DNA of 64,000 bases from contig JABLUY010000174.1 of assembly GCA_013306675.1 (NCBI GenBank), positions 1 to 64,000 of the forward strand, given 5' to 3'. Below are positions 18,691-27,729 of this stretch, in pieces (within the stretch, counting starts at the first letter, position 1; every line of letters starts with the position of its first letter). Under the pieces are notes generated by a model. It was not told the origin of the DNA, searched no databases, and saw nothing but the letters and a program-made list of their open reading frames with translations. The translations under genes were made by a program, and so were the position numbers. This DNA is from Thraustochytrium sp. TN22. Its lineage: Eukaryota; Sar; Bigyra; Thraustochytrida; Thraustochytriidae.

Positions 18691-19533
18691 TCGCGTGGAG
18701 CTACTACTCAGTCAGAGCGTTGTTGCTTCGCCGTTTCGGGTCTGCAGGCCGCCGCCCGCCGTGCCTGTGGCACTGCCACTGCCAGACACTGTCCGGCCGG
18801 CCCGGTGCCAGTGGACGAGTTGGAGCCGCCGGCGTCGCTCGGCCGCCGATGCACGATCGACCCGAGTGCGGCCCGCCTGCGAGCCCCCCACCCTTTCGCC
18901 CACGCTCGCGTGTCGACAAGCCGAGCCAATCTTGGCCAGCGCCGCGTGCACGACGGTCTGGCCGTCACGGTCGCGTCGCGGCCCGTCGCGGCGGCGCCGC
19001 CTGCAGTGGCTGACCTCACCGCGGCGCCCTGCCGCGGCTCAGGCTGGCTGCTCGCATCACTGGCAGGCTGCGTCGCGGCGCCCAGCTCCAACAGCGCGTG
19101 GTCCGGCTGCGGCACGTGCCGCTCGATCTTCTGTGTGGTGGCCGTAACTCGGACTGGTGGGCGGGCGGCGCGAGCGAGCGAGCACGGCGATTCACTGCAC
19201 GGCAGTAAGCTTTGCACTGCAGCCTGCGTTCGATCTACGGTGCAGCGGCTGCTCAGGCTTGGCTCGCGTTTCCGGCCGGAACGCAACCTTTGGCAGCAGC
19301 CTTGCGCAATCGCTCCAGTGTTGGACAAGATGCACTCGCCCAGGCACTAAGCTTGTTAGGACAGTTGAAGGTAGCTAGCGTAGGCTAGCTAGCAGCGGCA
19401 CGACACAACACGCAGCACGGCGACCATGGCGAGCCTGAGCAATGGCGAGCCTGAGTGGTACTACTACAGCATTGGCTTCGACGCTCATGGGCTGAGCAGT
19501 GAGCTATAAGGTAAGAACTACTTTAGATCACGG
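18691..19533. other. Spacer between the two hydrolase genes
   Basis: Holds ACTCGGAC at 19147-19154 (about 460 bp before the copy 1 ATG) and a GTAGCTAGC/GCTAGCTAGC stretch at 19372-19393. No gene seen. Confidence 0.55.
19147..19154 (+). promoter_or_regulatory. ACTCGGAC intergenic motif
   Basis: Exact octamer upstream of the minus-strand hydrolase 1 gene. Confidence 0.35.
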
Positions 19534-20724
19534 TCAAAGGCTGGAGGCAGGCGCCGCAAGGGGCCGCGAGCGGGCCATGGCTGCGATGGAGGCGCAGGCG
19601 TCGAGCGTGAGCTCGGGCGTGAGGTTGACCATAAGCTCGGCGCCGTGGATGCTGCCGTGGACCTGCTTGCAGGTGACGCGAGCACCGGCGGCGGCGAGGC
19701 GCCGGTAAAACTTGAGACCCTCGTCGCGAAGCGGGTCGAACTCGTTGACCTGAATATGCGTGCGAGGGAAGCGGCGCAGGTCCGCGTCGGACGCGAAGGA
19801 CGGCCACGCGAGGGGGTTCTTGTCCAGAAAGGCCTGCGCGCCGTAGCCGAGCGCCGCCGTGCTGACGCCGGTGCCGCGAGGCATGGAGAGGAAGATGTGG
19901 TTGTTTTCCGAGTCCAGGTGGCTCGTGCCGAGCGTGGCGCTGTCACGCTCGTCCTGCGGCCAGCGGCCAGCAATGTAGGGGCACATGGCAAAGATGCCGT
20001 GGCGCACAAGGTCCTCGCGACCCTCGCGGAGGGCCTTGAGCGTGACAGCTAGCGTCAGATTGCCGCCACCGCTCTCACCGGAGACCAGGATGCGGTCGTC
20101 GACGCCGAGGCGCGCCTTGTTCTCGTGGATCCACTGCAGCGCGCTGTAGCAGTCGTTGAGGCCAGCCGGGAAGGGCGCCGGCTCCGGCTGCGACGCGTGC
20201 GGGATCTCGCAGTTGCGAAAGTCCGGCAACACCACCACGACACCCTGCTTGGCCAGGATGCGCCCCATCACCTGGTACTCCGGGCTGAACGCGCTGTTGG
20301 TGGCCATGCCGCCGCCGTGGATGTACATGACGCAGGGCAGCGGGCCGGGCGGCGCGCTGGCGCCGACCGGCCGGATCACCGACAGCGTGAGGTCGATGCC
20401 GTCCTCCGCGGTGCGGATGACCTCCTTGGTCCTCTCCAGGCCGTCCATGCTCCAGAGCGCGCGCACCTCGGGCAGCGGCCGCGCCGGCTTGGGCATTCGC
20501 CTCACGGCCTGGACGAGGCCTTGCATCGCCTCGGCCCGCCGCTCCAGCAGCTCCTCGCGCGTCTTGACGTCTGGCAGGTCCGCCATCATGAAGGCCATGC
20601 CGGCCAGGATCGGCCGCATGAACTCTGCCTTGTACCTCGGGTCGATGCCCTGCTTTTGCTGCAGCTTTTGCCACAGCTCCTCCACGCGCTGATCCATGCC
20701 GGTCATCTCGTCCTCCTCGCCCAT
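19534..20724 (-). CDS. Alpha/beta-hydrolase, hormone-sensitive-lipase family, copy 2
   Basis: 396 residues from the ATG at 20724 (MGEEDEMTGMDQRVEEL); the frame is open further upstream only through repetitive sequence. It parallels copy 1 throughout: a cap region with DPRYKAEFMRPILAGMAFM, HGGG in VMYIHGGGMATNSAFSP, nucleophile in SGESGGGNLTL, shared MCPYIAGRWPQDE and TSHLDSENNHIF segments, catalytic Asp in NEFDPLRDEGL and His in SIHGAEL. It lacks copy 1's long lysine-rich N-terminus. It diverges from copy 1 enough to be an old duplicate. Probably an esterase or lipase with a different substrate range; substrate not inferable. Confidence 0.88.
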   Translation of the reverse strand: MGEEDEMTGMDQRVEELWQKLQQKQGIDPRYKAEFMRPILAGMAFMMADLPDVKTREELLERRAEAMQGLVQAVRRMPKPARPLPEVRALWSMDGLERTKEVIRTAEDGIDLTLSVIRPVGASAPPGPLPCVMYIHGGGMATNSAFSPEYQVMGRILAKQGVVVVLPDFRNCEIPHASQPEPAPFPAGLNDCYSALQWIHENKARLGVDDRILVSGESGGGNLTLAVTLKALREGREDLVRHGIFAMCPYIAGRWPQDERDSATLGTSHLDSENNHIFLSMPRGTGVSTAALGYGAQAFLDKNPLAWPSFASDADLRRFPRTHIQVNEFDPLRDEGLKFYRRLAAAGARVTCKQVHGSIHGAELMVNLTPELTLDACASIAAMARSRPLAAPASSL

Positions 20725-21081
20725 GGCGGCGCGCAAGCGAGGTGAGTCTAGCGAGCAAGCGAGCAAGCGAGCGAAGCGAAGCGGGGCGAGGCGCGCGCGA
20801 GGCTCGCACTCGCTCAGCTCAGGCTCTCGCTCGCTTCGTGGTTTGGTCTGTCTGTCCCTGCGCAGGCTGGCCGAGCTGAGATTGGCTGCTGCACAGGAGT
20901 GGTACAAGAGGTCGGACCTGGCTTGCGTCCACGGTCGCGCTGCCAAGGTCGCACTCCGGACCGTCGTCGAGGTCCGGCGTCGAACGGCTGCTCACTGACA
21001 GTAAGCACAGAGAACGCAACGGCGAGGTTCCCCTTCCCTGCCACCGTGCCACGAGCTGGACTCGAGGAATGTGGAGGGACG

Positions 21082-21089
21082 ACTCGGAC
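21082..21089 (+). promoter_or_regulatory. ACTCGGAC intergenic motif
   Basis: Exact octamer about 360 bp upstream of the hydrolase 2 start and about 1 kb upstream of the oxidoreductase. Confidence 0.35.
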
Positions 21090-22015
21090 ATCGCGAGAAG
21101 CTACTAGTCGAGCATCGGCATACTGGGACGTTCGGGTTGGGCGCGCATTCAGGGCGGAAGCATCTTCTTTGCTTGGGCTCGTTGGGCGTCAGATCAACCA
21201 TCGCCTTCGCTCGCTTGCGTCGTCTCAGGTTAGGCATGCCGAGCGGGTGTTGACGCCGTTGGGCGAGAAGCTGACCACGATGACAGTGCACTGGCGAAGG
21301 GAGGAACCACCTGCACGCAGCGTGTCTGCTCTCTTTTGAGTGGCTCATTGCGAGTATTGACCTCGGGCAGGTTCGGGGCCCGACGTAGGCCAGCATCGAC
21401 TCCGAGTCATGCTTGTACCGCATGTCCTGTAGAGCGCTTCACCGATGGCCTCAGCTCGTGCTTCGTGCCGACAGCCTCAGCCCGTGCTTCATACCATTTG
21501 ATCTCCTGCGAAGACTTCAAGGTCGACTGCGTTCGGGTTCTGCTTGCTCGCTTCGCTCACGCTCCGCTGACACGCACCGCGACCGCGTCAAACACCGGGC
21601 GCTGCTCTGCTAGGCTCTGCTTGCATGAGCTGGCACGGCTTCGCGCGCGGACCTCTCAAGGTCGATCTGGAGCGCGTTTGAGCCGGAGCATCAACTACAA
21701 TGGTCCAATCAATGTCTCTTCGGCGCGCGTGACCACCCCTGCGAGCATGACTCGGATGGGATTGGCACAACGCGCGGCGCGGCATGAGCAACGCAACGCA
21801 ATGCGAAGCAACCCCCGAGAGCGGGCGCGGCATGCGCAACGCGAGCGCCCTTTGGCGCGCTCCAGGTCGCTCGCTAGCTAGCTACAGGCGGGGGCGGTCC
21901 GACCAACCCGGCGGCGGACTCGCTGATCTGCTGCTCGTCTAGATCGATCGGCCGAGCGAACGAGCATTCGAGCTTCAAGCGCAGGCGGCCGAGACCCAAC
22001 GCGCCAGCCCTCGCT

Positions 22016-22087
22016 CGCGTCGCGTCGCGTCGTGTCTTGTCGCGCCGCGTCGCGTCGCGTCGCGTCGGGTCGGGTCGAGTCGAGTCA
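22016..22087. repeat. GTCGC/GTCGA pentanucleotide tract
   Basis: Imperfect 5-bp repeats (GTCGC, drifting to GTCGG and GTCGA) that end 28 bases before the ATG at 22116, so they lie in the 5' leader or core promoter. Confidence 0.85.
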
Positions 22088-22115
22088 GGGCGGCGGCGGC
22101 TCGCTCGGCGCCATC

Positions 22116-23186
22116 ATGAGCCGCGCGGTGGTGCACGCGGCGTCGGAGAGCTTTGAGAAGGCGCTGGAGCAGATGGAGGTTGTGGCGGATGATCGCGGGC
22201 TCCAGACGCGCGAGCTGGCGGACGATGAGGTGCTTGTCCGCGTGATGGGGTGCTGCATCAACTTCCCGGACCTGCTGCAGACGACCAACGGGTACCAGCA
22301 CAAGCAGGAGTTCCCGTACACGCCGGGGCTGGAGGTCTCGGGCGTCGTGGAACGCGTCGGCGCTAATGCCCGCGGCGAGGGGCTGGTCGTGGGCGCCAAG
22401 GTGATGATCATGGCCTCGGGCAACGGGCTCGCGACGCACACGATCGTCAAGGACCTGCAGTGCGTGCTGATGCCGCCCTCGCTCAGCTTCGCGGAGGCGG
22501 CCGCCTTCCGCATCGGATACGAGACCGCCTTCCACTGTCTGGTGGAGCGCGGTCAGATCCAGGAGGACGACGTTCTCTTGGTGTCGGGCGCGACGGGCGG
22601 CATGGGCCTGGCGGCCGTCCAGATGGCCAAGCGCGTCTTCGGGTGCACCGTCATCGCGCTGGGCGGCTCGGATGACAAGCTCGAGACCGTGCGCCGTGTG
22701 GGCGGCGCCGACCACGTCATTAACTACTCGAAGGAACCCAAGTTCAGCGAGCACGTCAAGCAGCTCACGGGCGGCAAGGGCGCCTCGTTGGTTTTCGACA
22801 CGGTGGGCGGAAAGATCTTTGACCAGGCGCTGCGCTCCACGGCCTTTTGCGCGCGCGTGCTGGTGGTGGGCTTCACCAGCGGCGAGCGTCCTCGCATCCC
22901 GGCCAACTACGTGCTCATCAAGTGCCTCACGGTCATGGGTTGCCGCGCCGGCGGCATTCTGGAGCACATCCCAGACTCGGCCAACACCATCTCGGGCCCA
23001 CGCCGTGCGCGCCTGACTCACTACGCGAACATGGGTTGGCTTAAGCCGCACGTTTCCTTTCAATTTCCGCTCACCACGGAGGGTGTGCGGTCCGCGTACG
23101 CCTGCCTCATGGACCGCCGCGTCGTGGGCCGCGTTTGCGTGGTCGACCCGTCTGAGCTGGACGCTAGCAGTGAGGCCAAGCTCTGA
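22116..23186 (+). CDS. NADPH:quinone oxidoreductase-like medium-chain dehydrogenase/reductase
   Basis: 356 residues from the ATG at 22116 (MSRAVVHAASESFEKAL). It shows the MDR superfamily order: a GroES-like N-terminal domain with VLVRVMGCCINFPDLLQTTNGYQ and the PGLEVSGVVERVG motif, then a Rossmann domain with SGATGGMGLAAVQMAK (residues about 155-170) that binds NADP(H), then GGSDDKLETVRRVGGADHVI and VFDTVGG. No structural or catalytic zinc ligands are seen, which places it with zeta-crystallin/quinone reductases rather than alcohol dehydrogenases. Likely a cytosolic NADPH-dependent reductase of quinones or activated alkenes. Confidence 0.88.
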   Translation: MSRAVVHAASESFEKALEQMEVVADDRGLQTRELADDEVLVRVMGCCINFPDLLQTTNGYQHKQEFPYTPGLEVSGVVERVGANARGEGLVVGAKVMIMASGNGLATHTIVKDLQCVLMPPSLSFAEAAAFRIGYETAFHCLVERGQIQEDDVLLVSGATGGMGLAAVQMAKRVFGCTVIALGGSDDKLETVRRVGGADHVINYSKEPKFSEHVKQLTGGKGASLVFDTVGGKIFDQALRSTAFCARVLVVGFTSGERPRIPANYVLIKCLTVMGCRAGGILEHIPDSANTISGPRRARLTHYANMGWLKPHVSFQFPLTTEGVRSAYACLMDRRVVGRVCVVDPSELDASSEAKL

Positions 23187-23547
23187 ATTTTGAAGAAGCG
23201 CGAGCTGAGCGACAAGTCTACGGTAAAACACATCAGAATCAGAAAACACACGCACTTATGTTTTCGGCTTTGTTTGACCTGCGCCCTGGCGAGCTAGTTG
23301 CTCATACCTCTGGCTCGCCGGGAAGCCCGGGCCTCTCCGCGTGGAACGGCTGGACAGCTGTGCTGGCGCCGAAGTGCCCTCATCATACCATACCACTCGC
23401 GCAACCTTAACATGTCGAGAACATCGAGCTGCCAGGCTAGCTAGCTGGAGGCAATAGCGCGGGCGCAAGCGTGCTTTATAGTATGAGGACTAAATTTTCG
23501 TTGCCGGGTCTACGAGCACGATTGAAAAAGTCACGCTGCGCGAAAAT
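23187..23547. other. Convergent spacer between oxidoreductase and DDI1
   Basis: 3' ends of two converging genes. A GCTAGCTAGC palindrome lies at 23435-23445. No gene. Confidence 0.6.
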
Positions 23548-24783
23548 TCAAGACTTGGCGTCGGCGTTGGCGTTGTCCGCGTCATTGGGCTGCTTGTTCG
23601 GGTTATAGCCGAGCGTGCCACCCTTGCTCTCCGGAAGGTCCTTCTCGTGCAGAAAGGGCGTGGAGACACGGCCCGAAGCGCCCTCAAAGTACAGCTTGCC
23701 CTCCGCCAGGTCAATACTGCAACGGTGGCGCTTGAGCATGTCGAGGCCCAGCAGCATCTCCATATTGGAGTCGCCCAGGCCCTGCGAGTCGTCCATGACA
23801 GTGAGCGTGATGGTGAAGTTATCCGAGCCGATCTTGCACATGGCCAGGTGCACGCGGCCAAGTGTGCGGCCGGTGCCGACGCCGACCACTTGGCCGGCAA
23901 AGCGCTTGTCAATGTCCTTGGTCAAGTTGCACTTCTCGGCGCACCGCCCGCTCATGACCGAGGACTGCGCGCCGCTGTCCACAAAGGCCTGCAGCGCCAC
24001 GCCGTTGATCTCGATCTCGATGTACAGCATCAGCACGCGCGAGAGCGACTCCGGATAGTACTGCATCATCTGCGTGTACTGCTCCTGGATGCGCTGATCC
24101 TGAATCTTCTCGCCAAAGTACTTGTTCGCCTCCTCGTCCATCGGGTTGGCGTGCAGGCGCGCCTCCATCTCTTGGTCCTTCTTCTCGGACGTCAGCTTCT
24201 TGAGCGTCGACGTCGTGGCGTTCAGCATCAGAAACATGCGCAGCTCGCGCACCGCCGTTGCCTTGTCGCCGCGCAGCTTGGCAGCAAGCTCTGCGTTGTG
24301 GAAGTTGAGCTCCTGCAGCAGCTTCGGGTGCGCCTGCACGATCTCCACCACGTGAGTCGGGTTCTGGTTGTGCGCGAACACGTCATCCACCGCCATGCCC
24401 TCCCAGTAAACTGGCCCGGCGCTGGCCGCCGCGGCCGCGCCGGCGCCCGCCGCCGTCGGCGGCCGCGCCGCCTGCTGCTGCTGCAGCTGCTGCAGCTGCT
24501 GCTGCTGCTGCTGCTGCTGCTGGCCCTGCCCTGGCCGCTGTTGCTGCGCCTGCTGCTGCGCCTGCTGCGCGTCGCGGACCAGCACCAGGTCGCTGGACTG
24601 CACGCCTGCGTCCGCCAGCGTGCCTTCGCGCGGCAGCACGCGGCCGCCCACCGCGAGCGCCTGGCGGTCTGCCGGCACGCCCAGGAGCGCCTCCACGATG
24701 CCGCGGACCTCGCCCAGCTCCATGGACCCGGCCAACTCCAGCGACTCCACGCGCCCGTCCGGGCCGGAGAACGTCAGCTGCAT
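23548..24783 (-). CDS. DDI1: DDI1: ubiquitin-like shuttle with aspartic protease domain
   Basis: 411 residues from the ATG at 24783 (MQLTFSGPDG). Residues 1-71 are a ubiquitin-like domain; 73-105 a glutamine-rich linker; about 128-245 the helical DDI domain (FAHNQNPTHVVEIVQAHPKL and following); about 250-370 the conserved aspartic protease domain with catalytic Asp269 in FVDSGAQSSVMS, a flap-like GVGTGRTLGRVHLA and the ending MEMLLGLDMLKRH. DDI1 delivers ubiquitinated clients to the proteasome and cleaves heavily ubiquitinated proteins. There is no obvious C-terminal UBA: the tail after GGTLGYNPNKQ is short and polar, as in several protist and metazoan DDI1 forms. Confidence 0.95.
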   Translation of the reverse strand: MQLTFSGPDGRVESLELAGSMELGEVRGIVEALLGVPADRQALAVGGRVLPREGTLADAGVQSSDLVLVRDAQQAQQQAQQQRPGQGQQQQQQQQQLQQLQQQQAARPPTAAGAGAAAAASAGPVYWEGMAVDDVFAHNQNPTHVVEIVQAHPKLLQELNFHNAELAAKLRGDKATAVRELRMFLMLNATTSTLKKLTSEKKDQEMEARLHANPMDEEANKYFGEKIQDQRIQEQYTQMMQYYPESLSRVLMLYIEIEINGVALQAFVDSGAQSSVMSGRCAEKCNLTKDIDKRFAGQVVGVGTGRTLGRVHLAMCKIGSDNFTITLTVMDDSQGLGDSNMEMLLGLDMLKRHRCSIDLAEGKLYFEGASGRVSTPFLHEKDLPESKGGTLGYNPNKQPNDADNANADAKS

Positions 24784-25252
24784 CCTGCGCGCCCGCCTGC
24801 CTGCCCGCCCGCGCGCCCGCCGCCTGCCTGCCTGCCGCGGCCCGCGCGCCAACCGCCCCGCGACCCTCGCGGTTCAGGTTCTGCCGGGTCGCGGAGGCTT
24901 CATCGTGAAGAGCATGAAGAGCAGCTTCGTCCTGGGCTCCCTCGAGAACGGCGCCGCCTACCACACGATGCGACACGGTGCTCTCAAGCTCCCGCGAGCT
25001 CTCGCAAGCTCCCGCAAGCGCTCGAGAGCTCTCAAGCCCAGACGGGCTCGGCCCCGGTGGCGCCAGACTCGTCGCGAGCCCCAGAGCTGAGGCGCCGCGA
25101 AGGCACGTGGCGAGCGAGACTCGCGGCGCGACCACGTTCTCCAAGTCGATGAGGTACGTCTGCTGCTGCAGTGGCGGGCAGGGTGAGTGAGGGATCGCAA
25201 GCACAGAAGGAAAGAAGTTCATCGCGGAATAAGAAAAGGTCGTGAGGCACAA
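24784..25252. other. Spacer between DDI1 and the FGYD-repeat gene
   Basis: Contains CTGCC/CCGCC-rich sequence next to the DDI1 start and AAGCTCCCG/GAGCTCTCG near-repeats at 24983-25042. No gene. Confidence 0.5.
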
Positions 25253-25924
25253 TCAGTCGTAGCCGAAGACGATGTTGGACTTCTGCTGAGCCTCCTTGGT
25301 GCTCTGCAGGCTGGGCGGCGGGCGCTGCGTGACGTCGTGGCCAGGGAAGCGATTCGTGGTCGAGTATGAGCTCGGCTCGACGCCGAAGGTGACCGCCGTG
25401 GTCTTGAGTGTGTCGACGAAGGCGCGGATGCGCGCCTTCTCGGCGCGGCGCTCCTCCTGGCTGTGGCCCGGGTTCGAGAAGGCGACTTGTGCCTCGCTGT
25501 GCTCCGCGCCCTTTTCGTAGCCCCAGATGATGTTGCTCCGCGACGACCGCTTCACCTCTTTGTTCTCCTCAACGAACTTGTTCGTGTGGTGCACCATCTC
25601 CTCAAAGCTCGGGCCCTGCGCGCGGGAGTACTCGGGCGCATCATAGCCCAGCACGAAGTTCGCCTTCTTTTGCTTGTTGCCGCGGTTGATCTGCACGGGC
25701 GGCTCGCCCGAGAGCCGCGGGTCCGGCTGCCCGCTGCTCGTCGAGTACGATGGGGTGTCCGTGCCAAACGACCAATGCACCGTCTTGTTGTCCGGGTTCA
25801 CCTTTTCCGTAAAGTGCTCCGCGCCATGCATGCGGATGCTGTCGCGGCTCGCCTCCAGCTGCGCACCGGTCGTCGTTGCCCACTCCGCGTCGTCGTATCC
25901 GAACACGATGCGCTTCGACGCCAT
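25253..25924 (-). CDS. Protein with repeated FGYD-type motifs, candidate axonemal protein
   Basis: 223 residues from the ATG at 25924 (MASKRIVFGYDDAEW). It has six spaced copies of a short motif: IVFGYDDAEWATTTG, WSFGTDTPSYSTSSG, FVLGYDAPEYSRAQG, IIWGYEKGAEHSEAQ, VTFGVEPSSYSTTN and a final IVFGYD at the C-terminus. The consensus is hydrophobic-x-[FLW]-G-x-[DE] then aromatic-S/T. No catalytic residues, membrane segment or known domain. Evenly spaced short aromatic/glycine motifs in an otherwise polar chain resemble microtubule-inner or other axonemal proteins, which would fit the flagellar genes in this window, but that is inference. Confidence 0.7.
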   Translation of the reverse strand: MASKRIVFGYDDAEWATTTGAQLEASRDSIRMHGAEHFTEKVNPDNKTVHWSFGTDTPSYSTSSGQPDPRLSGEPPVQINRGNKQKKANFVLGYDAPEYSRAQGPSFEEMVHHTNKFVEENKEVKRSSRSNIIWGYEKGAEHSEAQVAFSNPGHSQEERRAEKARIRAFVDTLKTTAVTFGVEPSSYSTTNRFPGHDVTQRPPPSLQSTKEAQQKSNIVFGYD

Positions 25925-26370
25925 GGTGCCCCTTTTCGGCGGCTGCGTGAAGAGCGCGCACGCGGAGCGCGCGCCAGACGCCGTGCCCGTGTATCGATTC
26001 TCGAGCTGTTGCTCGCAAGCACGCAGAAGCCGCGTGCAGGCGGCTGCAGATGGCCTGCAGACGCGCGCAGACATGCGCGCGACACGCGCGCGCCGTGCGC
26101 CGTTCAAGTTCGAGCTCAGGCTCAGATGGTACACACGTCGTGAACGGACACATTGGCACTCATCACACTCATCAGCACTCGCCACTCACTCGCGCTCACT
26201 CTAACAGTAAAGCGCGGACCAGGAACATCAGAGGGCCTTGCTAGCCTAGTAGGGCTGCTAGGGCCTGCCAGTGCCGGTAGACGCGCGCTGGCCCGGTCTT
26301 TGGGGCGCCACAGAGGGACCGCTCTGACCGTGCGACGCTCGAATTGACCGACCCCTAACGAAGTGGCCCG

Positions 26371-26378
26371 GACTCGGA
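26371..26378 (+). promoter_or_regulatory. ACTCGGAG intergenic motif
   Basis: Variant octamer about 450 bp upstream of the FGYD-repeat gene start. Confidence 0.3.
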
Positions 26379-27049
26379 GAGGGTGGTGCTGCAGCGTGCC
26401 CGAGATGGAGAAGAGGTCGCACAGCCATTCGGCAGACGCATCGCAGCGTATAATGTTGCCGAGGACGAGTGCGCTCCGTCGTGTGTAGGGCCTAGAACGA
26501 GTGCCAGTGCGGCGACCACTGAAACTGTGGGGTTGTCTGATCATGCAAGAAAGATTCAGCGCGCGCCAATGCCAGTGTCTGGCGAGACCCATGATTGACA
26601 AGTGCGGCAAGCACGCGCCGACTCAGACAGTCAGTCACTCGGTCCCGTCGTCGCTGTTGGTATCTAGCTTAACTCGGAATCTGGCAGAGAACATCGCGTC
26701 AGGCATTCATTCGCAGGCTGCGAACGCTCAGCGCTTTGCTGCAAGCTTCAAACACGGCCCCATGCGTGCATCTGAGATGCGCACAGCGCCTACTTTACAC
26801 AAACCACTCTTTTCCATGTACAAAGTCATCACGCCCCGTTCGGCCGCCTCCCCGGCGCCCTTTTTCTTGCTGCGCACGTGATCCTCCTCCTCTTCATCTC
26901 GCTCGTCTCCCTCTCTTCGTCCCGTTCCTCATGGTAGCAACGAGGAGGACAACGAACGATTGGCGACCTAAGATTGCGTAGTTCGCTCCTCGGCAGGTGC
27001 CGCTCCCCTAAGGCCTCTCCGCTCGGCAGGAGAGCGCACAACATCGGAA

Positions 27050-27545
27050 GCGCCCTTGTCCTCGTCCGAGGACTTTTATCCTGGACCTCGTCCCTGTCTT
27101 CGCGCAGACCGTCTTCCTCTGTCATCCTCTCGTCCTTGTAACATCGCGCTCGTCTTCCTCGTCCTTGTCCTCGCCCTCCATGTCCTCGCCCTCCATGTCC
27201 TCGCTTCGTCCTCGGCGTCGCGCTCGACTCCTCGCCTCGGTCCTGGTGCTAGTCCTGGGCCGCATCCTCCTCATGTCCTCGTCGTCGTGCTCGTCCTCGT
27301 CCTGGTGGTCCTCGCCCTGGTGATCCTCGCCCTACGTCTCCTCGTCCTCGCCCTCCATGTCCTCGCCCTCCATGTCCTCGCCCTCCATGTCCTCGCCCTC
27401 CAAGTCCTTGTCCTCGTCCTCGCCATCGCGCTCATCTCCTCGCCTCGTTCCTCGTGCTAGTCCTGGTCCCGATCCTCCTCACGTCCTCGTCGTCATGCTG
27501 GTCCTCCTCGTCGTCCTCCTCCTCCTCGTCCTCGTCTTTGAACTT
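27050..27545. repeat. Degenerate GTCCTC/CTCCATGTC minisatellite
   Basis: Nearly 500 bases dominated by CTCGTCCTCG and CTCCATGTCCTCG units, several in exact tandem at 27340-27410. It lies in the promoter or leader region of the 27730 gene. Confidence 0.85.
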
Positions 27546-27679
27546 GTCGCAGCAGAGCCCGAGCCGAGGTTCGCGCGGCGCGGCGCGGCGCGGCGCGCGC
27601 GCGCGCGGCGGCGGCGGCGGCGGCGGCGCGCGGCGCGCGCGGAGGCGAGGCGGCGGCAGCGGCAGCAGCGGCGGCGGCG

Positions 27680-27716
<37 letters not shown>

Positions 27717-27729
27717 CGGCGGCGGCGCG

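Larger units (their letters stand above)
20725..22115. other. Divergent spacer with promoter-like motifs and repeat tracts
   Basis: A 1.4-kb region between hydrolase copy 2 and the oxidoreductase. It has GAGC/AAGC repeats just above 20750, ACTCGGAC at 21082, ACTCCGAGT at 21399-21407, ACTCGGAT at about 21750, GCTAGCTAGC near 21873 and a GTCGC/GTCGA pentanucleotide tract at 22016-22087 immediately before the oxidoreductase ATG. No gene seen. Confidence 0.55.
25925..27729. other. Long divergent spacer ending in GTCCTC-rich tract
   Basis: 1.8 kb between the FGYD gene and the 27730 membrane protein. ACTCGGAG lies at 26371-26378 and ACTCGGAA near 26673. From 27050 to 27540 the plus strand is a degenerate CTCGTCCTC/CTCCATGTC repeat, then a GGCGGC tract runs into the ATG at 27730. 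The hydrophobic frames in the repeat are artefacts of its composition. No gene seen. Confidence 0.55.

Noticed and set aside
23548-24783. The aspartic protease domain of DDI1 as a retroelement fragment
   Set aside because: The ubiquitin-like domain and helical domain are in the same frame and the order matches the conserved eukaryotic host gene DDI1.
27056-27460. Hydrophobic 134-residue frame with LALHVLALHVLA repeats
   Set aside because: It is the translation of the CTCGTCCTC/CTCCATGTC repeat; hydrophobicity is a composition artefact.
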